This document shows positions 7,200 through 15,182 of a DNA stretch of 32,284 nt, in pieces. Within the stretch, counting starts at the first letter, position 1. The number at the start of each line of letters is the position of its first letter. This stretch comes from ZC4RG19 sp017577565 (GTDB lineage Bacteria > Actinomycetota > Acidimicrobiia > Acidimicrobiales > VFJN01), in contig VSCH01000030.1 in NCBI GenBank assembly GCA_047459075.1, positions 1 through 32,284 of the forward strand, written 5' to 3'. A model generated the notes under the pieces. The model was not told the origin of the DNA, did no database searches, and saw nothing but the letters and a program-made list of their open reading frames with translations. A program made the translations under genes and the position numbers.

Positions 7200-8276
7200 A
7201 TGACGACGGGCTCGGCGCCCGGTGCGGCGCCCACCGAGCCGGCACCGCCGGAGGAGACGGCCGAGGTGATCGGCGGCCTGCTGTTCGGGTTCTTCCCCGC
7301 TCAGGTCCTGCACGTGGCCGCGGCCTTCGACCTGGTCGACCACCTCGCCGAGGGCCCGCGCGCCGTCGAGGACCTCGCTCGGGCCACGGGCACCCATGCG
7401 CCGTCGCTGCACCGGGTGCTGCGGGCGCTCGCCTGCTTCGAGGTGCTCGACGAGGTGGCACCCGGCACCTACGGGCGGGGCCGCCACGCGGGCGCCCTGG
7501 CGACCGACGGGCCGGCCTCCATGCTCCACCTCGTCCGGCTGTTCGCGGGGCGCGAGGTGTGGCGGTCGTGGGGCGAGCTGGTCGAGACGGTCCGGACGGG
7601 GGTGCCGGCGTGGGACCTCGTGACCGGGACCTCGGCCGTCGAGGGCCTGGCCGCCGACCCCGACCTGCAGGCCGACTTCAACCGGGCCATGGCCGAGGGC
7701 ACCCGCCGGGCGGCCCCCGGCGTCGCCGCCGCGGGCGGGTTCGAGCGGTTCTCGTCGGTCGTCGACGTCGGCGGCGGGGACGGCACGCTGCTCGCCGCGG
7801 TGCTGACCGCCCACCCCCACCTCCGGGGCACCGTGTTCGACACGCCCGACGGGGCGCGCGAGGCGGAGCGGGCGCTGGCGGGTGCCGGCGTGGCCGACCG
7901 AGCGACGGTGGCGACGGGCGACTTCTTCGAGGCCGTGCCGCCCGGGGCGGACGCCTACCTGGTCAAGAGCGTCGTCCACGACTGGGACGACGAGCGGGCA
8001 ACGCTGCTGCTGCGCCGGGTGCGGGAGGCGGCGCGCCCCGACAGCGTGCTGCTGGTGGTCGAGCCGCTGATGCCGCCCACGCTGGCGGGGCGCCCGGACG
8101 CCCTGGCGATGGTGATGAGCGACGTCAACATGCTGGTGTGGACCACGGGCCGCGCCCGCACCGAGGCCGAGCTCGGCCAGGTGATCACGGGCGCCGGGTT
8201 CGACGTGCGCTCGGTGACGCCGGCGCCGGGGTCGACCTACAGCGTCGTCGAGGCCGTCCCCCGGCCGGGCAGCTGA
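7200..8276 (+). CDS. SAM-dependent O-methyltransferase (COMT-like)
   Basis: A 358-residue class I methyltransferase of the plant-COMT / bacterial small-molecule O-methyltransferase family. Residues ~22-100 form a winged-helix dimerisation domain (FDLVDHLAEGP, then SLHRVLRALACFEVL). The catalytic domain carries the SAM loop VVDVGGGDGTLL (187-198), GDFFEAVPPGAD (240-251), and KSVVHDWDDE (256-265), where H260 aligns with the general-base histidine of the family. Members methylate phenolic or polyketide hydroxyls; no substrate can be inferred, and no biosynthetic cluster surrounds it. Its last 40 bases overlap the 3' end of nurA on the opposite strand. Confidence 0.9.
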   Translation: MTTGSAPGAAPTEPAPPEETAEVIGGLLFGFFPAQVLHVAAAFDLVDHLAEGPRAVEDLARATGTHAPSLHRVLRALACFEVLDEVAPGTYGRGRHAGALATDGPASMLHLVRLFAGREVWRSWGELVETVRTGVPAWDLVTGTSAVEGLAADPDLQADFNRAMAEGTRRAAPGVAAAGGFERFSSVVDVGGGDGTLLAAVLTAHPHLRGTVFDTPDGAREAERALAGAGVADRATVATGDFFEAVPPGADAYLVKSVVHDWDDERATLLLRRVREAARPDSVLLVVEPLMPPTLAGRPDALAMVMSDVNMLVWTTGRARTEAELGQVITGAGFDVRSVTPAPGSTYSVVEAVPRPGS

Positions 8277-9190
8277 CCGGCGGCGGCCCGCAGCGCCCGC
8301 TCGAGCAGGGCGGCGTCGCCCAAGCGCCGCTTCAGCTCGCGCTCCAGCCCGGCGATCGGGTGCAGGTTCTGCGGGGCGCGGGGATCGTTGTGGGGCTGGC
8401 TGGCGAACCGGGGCAGCGTCGCCGCCACGACGTCGGCCCGGGCGACCGCCTCGACGAGGGCCAGGTCGCCGGGGGCCTCGCAGCGCACGACCCCCCACCA
8501 GGCGTGCGTGGCGGGGCCGGGGAGCCGCAGGTACCACGACCAGCGGTAGCGGTGGCCGCCGACCCGGAACAGCGGCGTGCGCTCCCCCGCGCCGAGGTGC
8601 GCGACGACGGGGTGGAGGGCGGGCGGGAGGTACGAGACGTGGTGGGTCTTGATGTAGCCGACGGCACCCGCCACGTGGCGCCGGTCGCCGAGCGGCCCGT
8701 CGACGACCAGCAGGTCGTGCGCCCCGCCGGCGGCGACCGCGACCTTGGCCTCGAGGTCGCCACGGGCCCGCCCGAGCGCCTGGCCGACCGGGTCGCCCCC
8801 GGCCGGCTCGGGGAGCGGGTGGGGGTGGTAGCAGCCGTGGCGGGTGTCGATGGCGTCGACGCCGGGCGCGGTGGTCAGCAGGCCGCGGCGCACCTCGGCG
8901 GCCACGACCTCGGCGCGGCCGTCGCAGCGGACGACGCCGGCCGCCCAGCTGGCGCACACGCCGGTGTGGGCCGTGCCGTCGTCGTCCTCGATCCAGATGC
9001 GGGCGTCGATGCGCTGGACGCCGTCGACGAACAGCACGCGGGCCGCCGGCGGCGCCGACGGCCGGACCGGCGCCCAGTCGGCCGGGTCGCGCTCGGCGGT
9101 CAGGTCGACCTGGGCCTCGGTGTCGCCGAGGGCGGCGGCGTCGACGGGGCCGCCGTAGTCGGGCGCCCAGGTCTCGACGGAGAACCTCAC
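8237..9190 (-). CDS. nurA: NurA-type DNA end-processing nuclease
   Basis: A 317-residue protein recognised as a NurA-domain nuclease. NurA is a Mn2+-dependent 5'-3' exonuclease/endonuclease that works as a dimer on a HerA hexamer during DNA end resection. The expected acidic signature is visible: RVLFVDGVQ (D56), RGDLEAKV (E147) and LLVVDGPLG (D164), then GYIKTHHVSYLP (179-189) and a C-terminal QNLHPI (H277), matching the D-E-D-H pattern of archaeal NurA. RFASQPHNDPRAP before the histidine is typical of bacterial members. GTG at 9188-9190 follows GGGAGG at good spacing. It is the last gene of a four-gene set with herA, sbcD and sbcC, 64 nt after sbcC. The family call rests on motif pattern plus context, not a search. 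Confidence 0.85.
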   Translation of the reverse strand: MRFSVETWAPDYGGPVDAAALGDTEAQVDLTAERDPADWAPVRPSAPPAARVLFVDGVQRIDARIWIEDDDGTAHTGVCASWAAGVVRCDGRAEVVAAEVRRGLLTTAPGVDAIDTRHGCYHPHPLPEPAGGDPVGQALGRARGDLEAKVAVAAGGAHDLLVVDGPLGDRRHVAGAVGYIKTHHVSYLPPALHPVVAHLGAGERTPLFRVGGHRYRWSWYLRLPGPATHAWWGVVRCEAPGDLALVEAVARADVVAATLPRFASQPHNDPRAPQNLHPIAGLERELKRRLGDAALLERALRAAAGQLPGRGTASTTL

Positions 9191-9254
9191 CGCCGCCTCC
9201 CGGCGCCCGGTCGGCCGGCCCGGGCGCGAGGTCCGACGTCCACCGCCGCACCCG

Positions 9255-11648
9255 TCACTGCTCCACCCGCTCGATCGTGGCCGACCCGCCGACCTTGCGG
9301 ACCTCGAAGCGCACCGGCAGGCGCTCGGCCAGCTCGCGGACGTGGGTGACGATGCCCACCACCCGGCCCCGGGCGCCCAGGTCGTCGAGGGCGGCGGCGA
9401 CGACGTCGAGCGTGTCGGGGTCGAGGGTGCCGAAGCCCTCGTCGAGGAACAGCGAGTCGAGCCGTGCCGCCCCCGCCGCCGCCAGGCTCGCCACCTGGTC
9501 GGCGAGGGCGAGCGCCAGGGCCAGCGAGGCGAGGAAGGTCTCGCCGCCCGACAGCGTCCGGGCCGAGCGGACCTGGGAGGCGTTGGTGTGGTCGACGACG
9601 CCGAAGCCGCCGGAGCGGGGGTCGACGGCCAGGGCGTAGGCGCCGCCGCTCAGCTCGGCCAGGCGCTCGGAGGCGCCCTCGACGAGCTGGTGGAGCGCCT
9701 CGTCGAGCAGCCACTTCTCGAACCGGTTGGCGGCGAGGTGGCTGGCGAGGGCGTCGGCCACCTGCTGGGCCTCGCGGGCGGCGCGCTCCTCGGCCCGCAG
9801 CTGCTCGGCCAGCGCGAGCTGCTCGTCGAGGCGGTCGAGCTCGGCCCGGGCGCGGGCGTGGGCGGCCGCCACGGCCTCGCCCGGCCAGGCGCCGGGGCGC
9901 ACCTCGTCGACGCCGGCCTCACGGGCGACGGCCGCGAGCTCCTCCACCAGGGCCGCCGCCTCGGCCCGGGCCTCGTCCGCCGCCCGCAGGTGCCCGTCCC
10001 GGGCCTCGGCGACCGCGGGCGCGGTGGCCCGGGCCCACTCGACGAGCGCCTGCCAGTCGGCGGCCAGGTCGCGCCGCTCGGCCGGCGGCGGGCCGAGGGC
10101 GGCGACCGAGTCGCGGGCCCGGTCGAACGACCGGCGGGCCTCGGCCTCGCGGGCGGCGAGCGCCTCGCGCCGGCGGGCGACCTCCTGACCGGCGCGGCGG
10201 GCGTCGCGCTCGGCCCGGCGGGCCGCGTCGAGCGCCTTCTCGGCGTCGCCGACCGCCTCGAGGTCGCGGGCCACCTCCTCGGGCGACGGCGCGCCCGCCA
10301 GCCGCTCGTCCACCTCGGCCAGCTCGGCCCGGACGGCGTCGAGCTTGGCCTCGACGCGCGCCTGGTGGGTCGTCGCCTCCTCCAGCGCCCGGCGGGCGGC
10401 CGCGACGGCCGCCTCGGCCTCGGCCACGGCCGCGCTGGCCCGGTCGAGGTCGACGGGCGGGGCGTGGGCGGGCAGCTCGGCGACCTGCTGGCCGCACACC
10501 GGGCACGCCTCGCCGACCACCAGCTGGGGCACCAGCGCCTGGGCCTGCAGCGCCACCGAGACCCGCTCGCGCTCGGCCACGGCCGCCCGGTGGGCCTCCT
10601 CGGCGTCGGCCAGCCGCCGGCGGGCGGCCTCGACGGCGGCGGCCGCCTCGGCCTCGGCCGCCTCGCCCCGCTCGACGGTCGCGGCCAGGTCGGCCCGCTT
10701 CGCGTGGTCGCCGCGCCGGGCCTCGAGCGTGCGGCGGTCCGGCAGCTCGGCCAGGCGGTGCTCGGCCTCCTCGACCGCGGTGGCGGCCTGCTCGGCCAGC
10801 TCGGCGCACCGCCGGGCGGCCTCGTCGACCTCGGCCAGCTCGGCGGCCAGCGCGTCGAGGCCCGGGGGCGGGGCCAGGCGCTCGAGCGTCGCCAAGCGCT
10901 CGGCCGCCTCGTCGGCCCGGGCCCGGGCGGTGCGCTCGGCCTCGGCGAGGGCGTCGAACCGCGGGCGCTCGTCGGCCAGGCGGCGTTCGAGCTCGCCCAG
11001 CCGGTCGGCCCGGGCGGCCGCCTGCTCCCGGGCCTCGGGCGTGGCGCCCGCCAGGTCGGCGAGGCGACCAGCGGCGACGTCGGCCCGGTTGCCGGCCAGC
11101 GCGGCCCGCTGGCGGGCGGCCGCCGCGACCTTCTCGTAGAGCCCGAGGTCGAGCAGGCGCACGAGCAGGTCCTGGCGGCTGCGGGGCTTGTCGTGGAGGA
11201 AGCGGGCGAACTGCCCCTGGGGCAGCGAGACGCAGGTGGTGAAGTGCTCGAAGCCCAGGCCGAGCAGGCCGGTGACCGCCTCGGTCACCTCGTCGGCCGT
11301 GCCGGCGAGCACGTCGTCGCCCCGCTGGAGCCGGGCCTCCTTGGTGGTGGCGCCGCCCGAGCGGGTGGCCCGCACGACCCGCACCGCCGTGTAGGCCTCG
11401 TCGTCGACGGTGAAGTCGAGCCGGACCCGGGCCTCGGTCAGGTTCTGGCTGATGACCGGCGCCACCGCCCGCCGGTCGTCGAGGCGGGGGACGGTGCCGT
11501 AGAGGGCGAAGGTGAGGGCGTCGATGACGCTCGTCTTGCCCGACCCGGTCGGCCCGACGAGGGCGAACAGCTCGGCGCCCGTCAGGTCGACGACGGTGGG
11601 CGACCGGAAGGCCATGAACCCGGCCATCTCGAGGCGGAGCGGCCTCAC
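9255..11648 (-). CDS. sbcC: SbcC/Rad50-type SMC-like ATPase
   Basis: A 797-residue Rad50/SbcC ATPase, partner of the SbcD/Mre11 nuclease, forming a DNA-end-sensing clamp. It has the N-terminal half-ATPase with Walker A GPTGSGKT (32-39), the Q-loop region SLPQGQFARFL (141-151), a long Ala/Glu/Arg-rich coiled coil (~170-640) interrupted by the zinc hook CPVC (382-385), the signature LSGGETF (699-705), Walker B SLFLDEGFGTLD (~732-743), and the H-loop GIVTHV. It is shorter than E. coli SbcC (over 1000) and closer to archaeal Rad50 because the coiled coil is shorter. Its GTG start (11646-11648) overlaps the sbcD TGA in a GTGA, so translation is probably coupled. The huge open frames on the other strand here are composition artefacts. 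Confidence 0.95.
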   Translation of the reverse strand: MRPLRLEMAGFMAFRSPTVVDLTGAELFALVGPTGSGKTSVIDALTFALYGTVPRLDDRRAVAPVISQNLTEARVRLDFTVDDEAYTAVRVVRATRSGGATTKEARLQRGDDVLAGTADEVTEAVTGLLGLGFEHFTTCVSLPQGQFARFLHDKPRSRQDLLVRLLDLGLYEKVAAAARQRAALAGNRADVAAGRLADLAGATPEAREQAAARADRLGELERRLADERPRFDALAEAERTARARADEAAERLATLERLAPPPGLDALAAELAEVDEAARRCAELAEQAATAVEEAEHRLAELPDRRTLEARRGDHAKRADLAATVERGEAAEAEAAAAVEAARRRLADAEEAHRAAVAERERVSVALQAQALVPQLVVGEACPVCGQQVAELPAHAPPVDLDRASAAVAEAEAAVAAARRALEEATTHQARVEAKLDAVRAELAEVDERLAGAPSPEEVARDLEAVGDAEKALDAARRAERDARRAGQEVARRREALAAREAEARRSFDRARDSVAALGPPPAERRDLAADWQALVEWARATAPAVAEARDGHLRAADEARAEAAALVEELAAVAREAGVDEVRPGAWPGEAVAAAHARARAELDRLDEQLALAEQLRAEERAAREAQQVADALASHLAANRFEKWLLDEALHQLVEGASERLAELSGGAYALAVDPRSGGFGVVDHTNASQVRSARTLSGGETFLASLALALALADQVASLAAAGAARLDSLFLDEGFGTLDPDTLDVVAAALDDLGARGRVVGIVTHVRELAERLPVRFEVRKVGGSATIERVEQ

Positions 11649-12856
11649 GGCGCCACCTCGCCGGGGGTGGAGGCCAGCTCGTCGACCAGCTCGTCGAACA
11701 GGGCGACGAGGCGCTCGTCGTCGACGTCCCGGGTGGCCAGGTACTCGACGAACAGGTCGTGAGGCGTCCGCCGGAGGCGGTCGGCGTCGGCGGTGCGCCG
11801 GGGGCCGTCCGCCTCGGCCTCGCGGGCGGCCAGCACGACCTCGACGGCGTTCGGCAGGCGGGCCCGCACCTCGTCGGCCAGCCCGGCCCGGGCCCGCTCG
11901 TCGAGCACGATCCGCAGGTGGTCGCCCGTGGCGCCGGCGTCGCCGTCCCCCTCGGGACCCGCCGGCCCCTCCGCGCCCGCCGCGGCCAGCACCTCGGCCA
12001 GCGTCCCCCGCAGCGTGCGCAGGCGGCGGCCCGACCGCAGCGGCACCGCCCGCACCTCGGCCGGCCGACCGGGGCGCAGGGCGACGACGTTGACCTGCGG
12101 CTCGTTGGCCGTCTCGCCGAAGTCGAGCTGGAGCGGGGAGCCCGGGTAGTGCAGCGGCGCCGGGCCGGGGAGCTGCTGGGCCCGGTGGAGGTGGCCGAGC
12201 GCCACGTACTGGGCCGCCGCCGGGAAGGCGGTGGCCGGGACCCAGTAGTCGAACACCGTGTGGGCGCCGCGCTCGCCGCCGCCGAGCGTGCCGCCCATGA
12301 CCATGAGGTGGCCGACGACGAGGTTGACGGTGTCGGCCCGGAACCCGGCGGTGAGCGCCCGGACGATGCGGGCCACCCGGTCGGCGTAGGCGGCGTGGGC
12401 GTCGGCGGCGTCGCCGGCGAGCAGCAGGTCGGCCCGGACGACGTAGCGCTGCGACGGGAACGGCAGCAGCGCGACCTGCGCCGGCTCGCCGTCGACGTCG
12501 AGCTCGAGCACGCCGCCCTCCCCCGGCGGCCGGATGGCCGCGGCGACGTGGATGCCGCTGGCCTCGGACAGCGGGGCCACGGCCGCCAGCCGCTGCGCCG
12601 AGTCGTGGTTGCCGGCCACGACGACGACCGGGCGACCGCCCGCGGCCAGGTCGAGCAGGGCCCGGTAGACGATGCGCTCGGCCTCGGGCGAGGGGCTGGC
12701 CGTGTCGAACAGGTCGCCGGCCACCACGACGAGGTCGACCGACTCGCGCTCGGCGACCGCGGCGATCTCGGCCAGGACGGCCTGGTGCTCGGCGGCCCGC
12801 GACCGGCCCCGGACGGCCTTGCCGACGTGCCAGTCGGCCGTGTGCAGCAGCTTCAC
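11645..12856 (-). CDS. sbcD: SbcD/Mre11-type DNA repair exonuclease
   Basis: A 403-residue metallophosphoesterase nuclease, the Mre11/SbcD partner of the adjacent Rad50-like protein. Its two-metal ligands are visible in order: HTADWHVGK (D8, H10), VVAGDLFDT (D48), VVAGNHDS (N83, H84, D85), VGHLMVMGG, and the GHLH motif in YVALGHLHRAQ. HYPGSPLQLDFGE follows, as in SbcD. The C-terminal ~150 residues hold the capping domain and a helical segment that would bind the base of the SbcC coiled coil. GTG at 12854-12856 begins right at the conserved KLLHTADWH and has a GGCGGGGG run upstream. It starts 19 nt after the herA stop and overlaps sbcC by four bases. Confidence 0.95.
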   Translation of the reverse strand: MKLLHTADWHVGKAVRGRSRAAEHQAVLAEIAAVAERESVDLVVVAGDLFDTASPSPEAERIVYRALLDLAAGGRPVVVVAGNHDSAQRLAAVAPLSEASGIHVAAAIRPPGEGGVLELDVDGEPAQVALLPFPSQRYVVRADLLLAGDAADAHAAYADRVARIVRALTAGFRADTVNLVVGHLMVMGGTLGGGERGAHTVFDYWVPATAFPAAAQYVALGHLHRAQQLPGPAPLHYPGSPLQLDFGETANEPQVNVVALRPGRPAEVRAVPLRSGRRLRTLRGTLAEVLAAAGAEGPAGPEGDGDAGATGDHLRIVLDERARAGLADEVRARLPNAVEVVLAAREAEADGPRRTADADRLRRTPHDLFVEYLATRDVDDERLVALFDELVDELASTPGEVAP

Positions 12857-12875
12857 CGCGACACCCCCGCCACGC

Positions 12876-14630
12876 TCACGGCTCCGGGAAGCCGGCGAAC
12901 GGGTCGTCGGCCGGCTCGGTCGGGGCGGCGCCGTCGGCACCGCCGGCGGGTGCCGGCGGGGGCTCGCCGGCCTCGCTGGCCCGGGTGGCCCACGCCGGGA
13001 ACGGGAACTGGACGACGAGCGGGATCGGCAGCTCGGGCTGGGAGACGATCATCGTGCCAGGCTTGACGATCGTGGCCCGCTGGCGCTGGGCGGGCGGCAG
13101 GAAGCCGTACTCGCCCCGGGTCGCCTCGGCGGCGTCGAGCCGGCCCACGACGCGGATGGCCGAGTTGGCCACGATGCGCCGCTCGACCTCGCTGGCCGTC
13201 TGCTGGGCGCCGATGAGCACGATGCCGAGCGACCGGCCCCGCTCGGCGACGTCGAGCAGGATCTCCTTGATCGGGCTGAAGCCCTCGCGGGGCGCGTACT
13301 TGTTCAGCTCGTCGAGCACGACGAACTGCAGCGGCCGTGCCTGGCCCGAGCGCTCCTTGCGCCGGAAGGCCTGGCCGAGGACGACGCCGACGACGAAGCG
13401 CTTGGCCCGGTCGTTCAGGTTGTGCATGTCGACGACCGTCACCTGGGCGCGCTCGAGGTCGACCCGGTGGGCCTCGGGCCGGGGGACGTCGGCCCGGACG
13501 AGGTGGCGCACGTGCGGGCGGGCCCCGTGCAGCCGGCGCAGGAAGGCGTTGACGGTGCCGGCGCCGATGGCCCGCCCCGCCCACTGGTCGGGCCCGTCGG
13601 GGTCGACCTTGTCGTCGATCAGGTCGACGAGCTCGTCGAACGTGCGCACCACCCGGCCGTCGATCGCCACCGCGCCGTCGCCCACCGGCTCGTACGAGCG
13701 CCGCAGCTGGGCCACGACGTTGTGGACGACCATGGCGTACTGCTGGCGGTCGTCCTCGGCGTCGGCGAAGAGGAAGGGCAGCAGCTCGTCGCGGCAGAGG
13801 TCCTCGATCGTCCAGAAGAACGAGGTGACGTCGCGCTGGCGGGAGGCGACGTCGGGGCTGGCGTTGGGGTCGTCGCGCACCGGCGGCGCGAAGAAGGCGA
13901 CCGACCCGAACGGCCCGGCCGGCAGCCCCAGGCGGCGGTAGAGCTCGGGCTGGTCGTCGGCCAGCGCGACGTTCGGCTTGTCGAGGAAGAGGAGGTCCTC
14001 GCCCTTGACGTTGAAGATCAGCGCCTTGGTGTTGGCCGCCTCGGCCCCGAGGACCCCGGAGTGGAAGAGGCTGTAGAGCAGGAAGGTGGCGTAGGTGGTC
14101 TTGGTGGCGACGCCCGAGACGCCGCTGATGTTCACGTGCGCGCCCCGGGTGCCGTCGAGGAACTCGAGGTTGAGGTAGAAGGGCTCCTCGTCGCGGGACA
14201 GCCCGGCGGGCAGCAGGCTGCGCATCTGGCTGAAGAGCAGGGCGTCCTCCCGCTCGGCCCCGGTGGCCTTGCGCACCGGCTCGCCCGGCAGCGGCGGCAC
14301 GAAGATCTCGGGGTCGAACCGGGTGGCCATGACCTGCGCCGCCTCGCTGACCCGGGCGGGCAGGACGCCGTCGGCGACGAGGAACACGTCGCTGTCCATC
14401 CGGGCCCCCTCGTGGACGGCCCGGACCTGCGACACGACGCCCGAGATGCGGAGCGGCTGGCCGTCGGGCAGCACCCGGTCGACCACGACGACGTCGTCGA
14501 GCTGCAGGTAGGAGCCCTCGCCCACCCCGACCCAGAACTCGAGCGGGGTGGACGGCTCGGTGCCGATGACGCGCCCGACGACGGGCGAGGGGGCGTCCCC
14601 GGGAGCCGTGCCGTCGGCAGGTGCGTCCAT
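12876..14630 (-). CDS. herA: HerA-type DNA translocase/helicase with unusual Walker A
   Basis: A 584-residue ATPase of the HerA/FtsK superfamily (DUF87-like), expected to form a hexamer that pumps DNA and feeds NurA. Residues 15-110 fit the N-terminal HAS barrel (VVGRVIGTE, then LEFWVGVGEGSYLQLDD). The ATPase core follows: a Walker A-like NISGVSGVATKTTYA (167-181, K177), an insert of about 200 residues, Walker B LQFVVLDELNKYAP (434-447; D440, E441), a polar glutamine in LIGAQQTAS (472-480), and arginines after IVANSAIRVVGR (486-497) where the family has its trans finger. The tail (550-584) is Pro/Ala-rich and probably disordered. ATG at 14628-14630 lacks a Shine-Dalgarno but has TAAGTT eight bases upstream. 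It is first of the herA-sbcD-sbcC-nurA set. Confidence 0.88.
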   Translation of the reverse strand: MDAPADGTAPGDAPSPVVGRVIGTEPSTPLEFWVGVGEGSYLQLDDVVVVDRVLPDGQPLRISGVVSQVRAVHEGARMDSDVFLVADGVLPARVSEAAQVMATRFDPEIFVPPLPGEPVRKATGAEREDALLFSQMRSLLPAGLSRDEEPFYLNLEFLDGTRGAHVNISGVSGVATKTTYATFLLYSLFHSGVLGAEAANTKALIFNVKGEDLLFLDKPNVALADDQPELYRRLGLPAGPFGSVAFFAPPVRDDPNASPDVASRQRDVTSFFWTIEDLCRDELLPFLFADAEDDRQQYAMVVHNVVAQLRRSYEPVGDGAVAIDGRVVRTFDELVDLIDDKVDPDGPDQWAGRAIGAGTVNAFLRRLHGARPHVRHLVRADVPRPEAHRVDLERAQVTVVDMHNLNDRAKRFVVGVVLGQAFRRKERSGQARPLQFVVLDELNKYAPREGFSPIKEILLDVAERGRSLGIVLIGAQQTASEVERRIVANSAIRVVGRLDAAEATRGEYGFLPPAQRQRATIVKPGTMIVSQPELPIPLVVQFPFPAWATRASEAGEPPPAPAGGADGAAPTEPADDPFAGFPEP

Positions 14631-14638
14631 GGCGACCG

Positions 14639-14644
14639 AACTTA
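14639..14644 (-). promoter_or_regulatory. putative leaderless -10 (TAAGTT) for the herA operon
   Basis: TAAGTT on the minus strand, eight bases, then the herA ATG. It lies in the 58-nt gap after yjbQ, so the repair genes may be transcribed independently of yjbQ. No clear -35 is visible. Confidence 0.45.
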
Positions 14645-14688
14645 TCCACCGGCTGTGACACGCCGGGGCATGGGTCGCCGGCCCGGGC

Positions 14689-15093
14689 TCAGCCGGGCAG
14701 GAACGAGAGGCGCACCTCCCGCCGGGGGTTGTCGACGTTGAGGTCGACGAGGCAGATGCTCTGCCAGGTGCCGAGCACCAGCCGGCCGCCCTCGACCGGC
14801 ACGGTCGCGTACGGCGGGACGAGCGCCGGCATGACGTGGGTGCGCCCGTGGCCCGGCGACCCGTGGCGGTGGCGCCAGCGGTCGTCGGGGGGCAGCAGGT
14901 CCCGCAGCGCCCGCAGCAGGTCCTCCTCGGAGCCGGCGCCGGTCTCGATCAGCGCGACGCCGGCCGTGGCGTGCGGCACGAACACGTGCAGGAGGCCGTC
15001 GCCGGCGCCGGCCACGAACGCCTCGCAGTCGCGGGTGATGTCCAGCACGGTCTCGGTCGCGCCGGTCGTGTAGCTGAGCGTCTGGGTGCGCAC
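14689..15093 (-). CDS. yjbQ: YjbQ / UPF0047 family protein
   Basis: A 134-residue member of the YjbQ (UPF0047) family, small trimeric beta-proteins. E. coli YjbQ has weak thiamine-phosphate synthase activity, and the physiological role is uncertain. Diagnostic stretches are VDLNV after GTWQSICL, HVFVPHATAGVALIE with its conserved H and T, the RHRHGSPGHGRTHVMP metal/active-site histidines, and RLVLGTWQ. Two GTG codons can start it, at 15091-15093 and 15115-15117. I chose the inner one because homology begins at once with RTQTLSYTTG. It is divergent from the crotonase gene and lies 58 nt upstream of herA on the same strand, so partial cotranscription is possible. Confidence 0.9.
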   Translation of the reverse strand: MRTQTLSYTTGATETVLDITRDCEAFVAGAGDGLLHVFVPHATAGVALIETGAGSEEDLLRALRDLLPPDDRWRHRHGSPGHGRTHVMPALVPPYATVPVEGGRLVLGTWQSICLVDLNVDNPRREVRLSFLPG

Positions 15094-15144
15094 CGCGCCA
15101 GTGTGCGCCGTGCGCACGCCCGCCGCAGCCCCGCCGACGAGGGG

Positions 15145-15174
15145 TTCGCACCGGCCGCCCGGGGGCCGTAACGT
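15145..15174 (+). promoter_or_regulatory. putative promoter (TTCGCA-18-TAACGT) for the crotonase gene
   Basis: TTCGCA (15145-15150) and TAACGT (15169-15174) are 18 bases apart. The ATG follows eight bases after the -10, implying a leaderless transcript. This is one of the few starts here with a plausible -35. Confidence 0.5.
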
Positions 15175-15182
15175 CCGGTCGC

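Noticed and set aside
9342..11762. Plus-strand open frames opposite sbcC
   Set aside because: Their G/L/A/Q-rich composition mirrors the Ala/Glu/Arg coiled coil of SbcC; no domain or start signal is seen.
14637..14650. CTTATCCACC upstream of herA, similar to a DnaA box
   Set aside because: A single imperfect copy; part of it is better explained as the TAAGTT -10 on the minus strand. No origin features are nearby.
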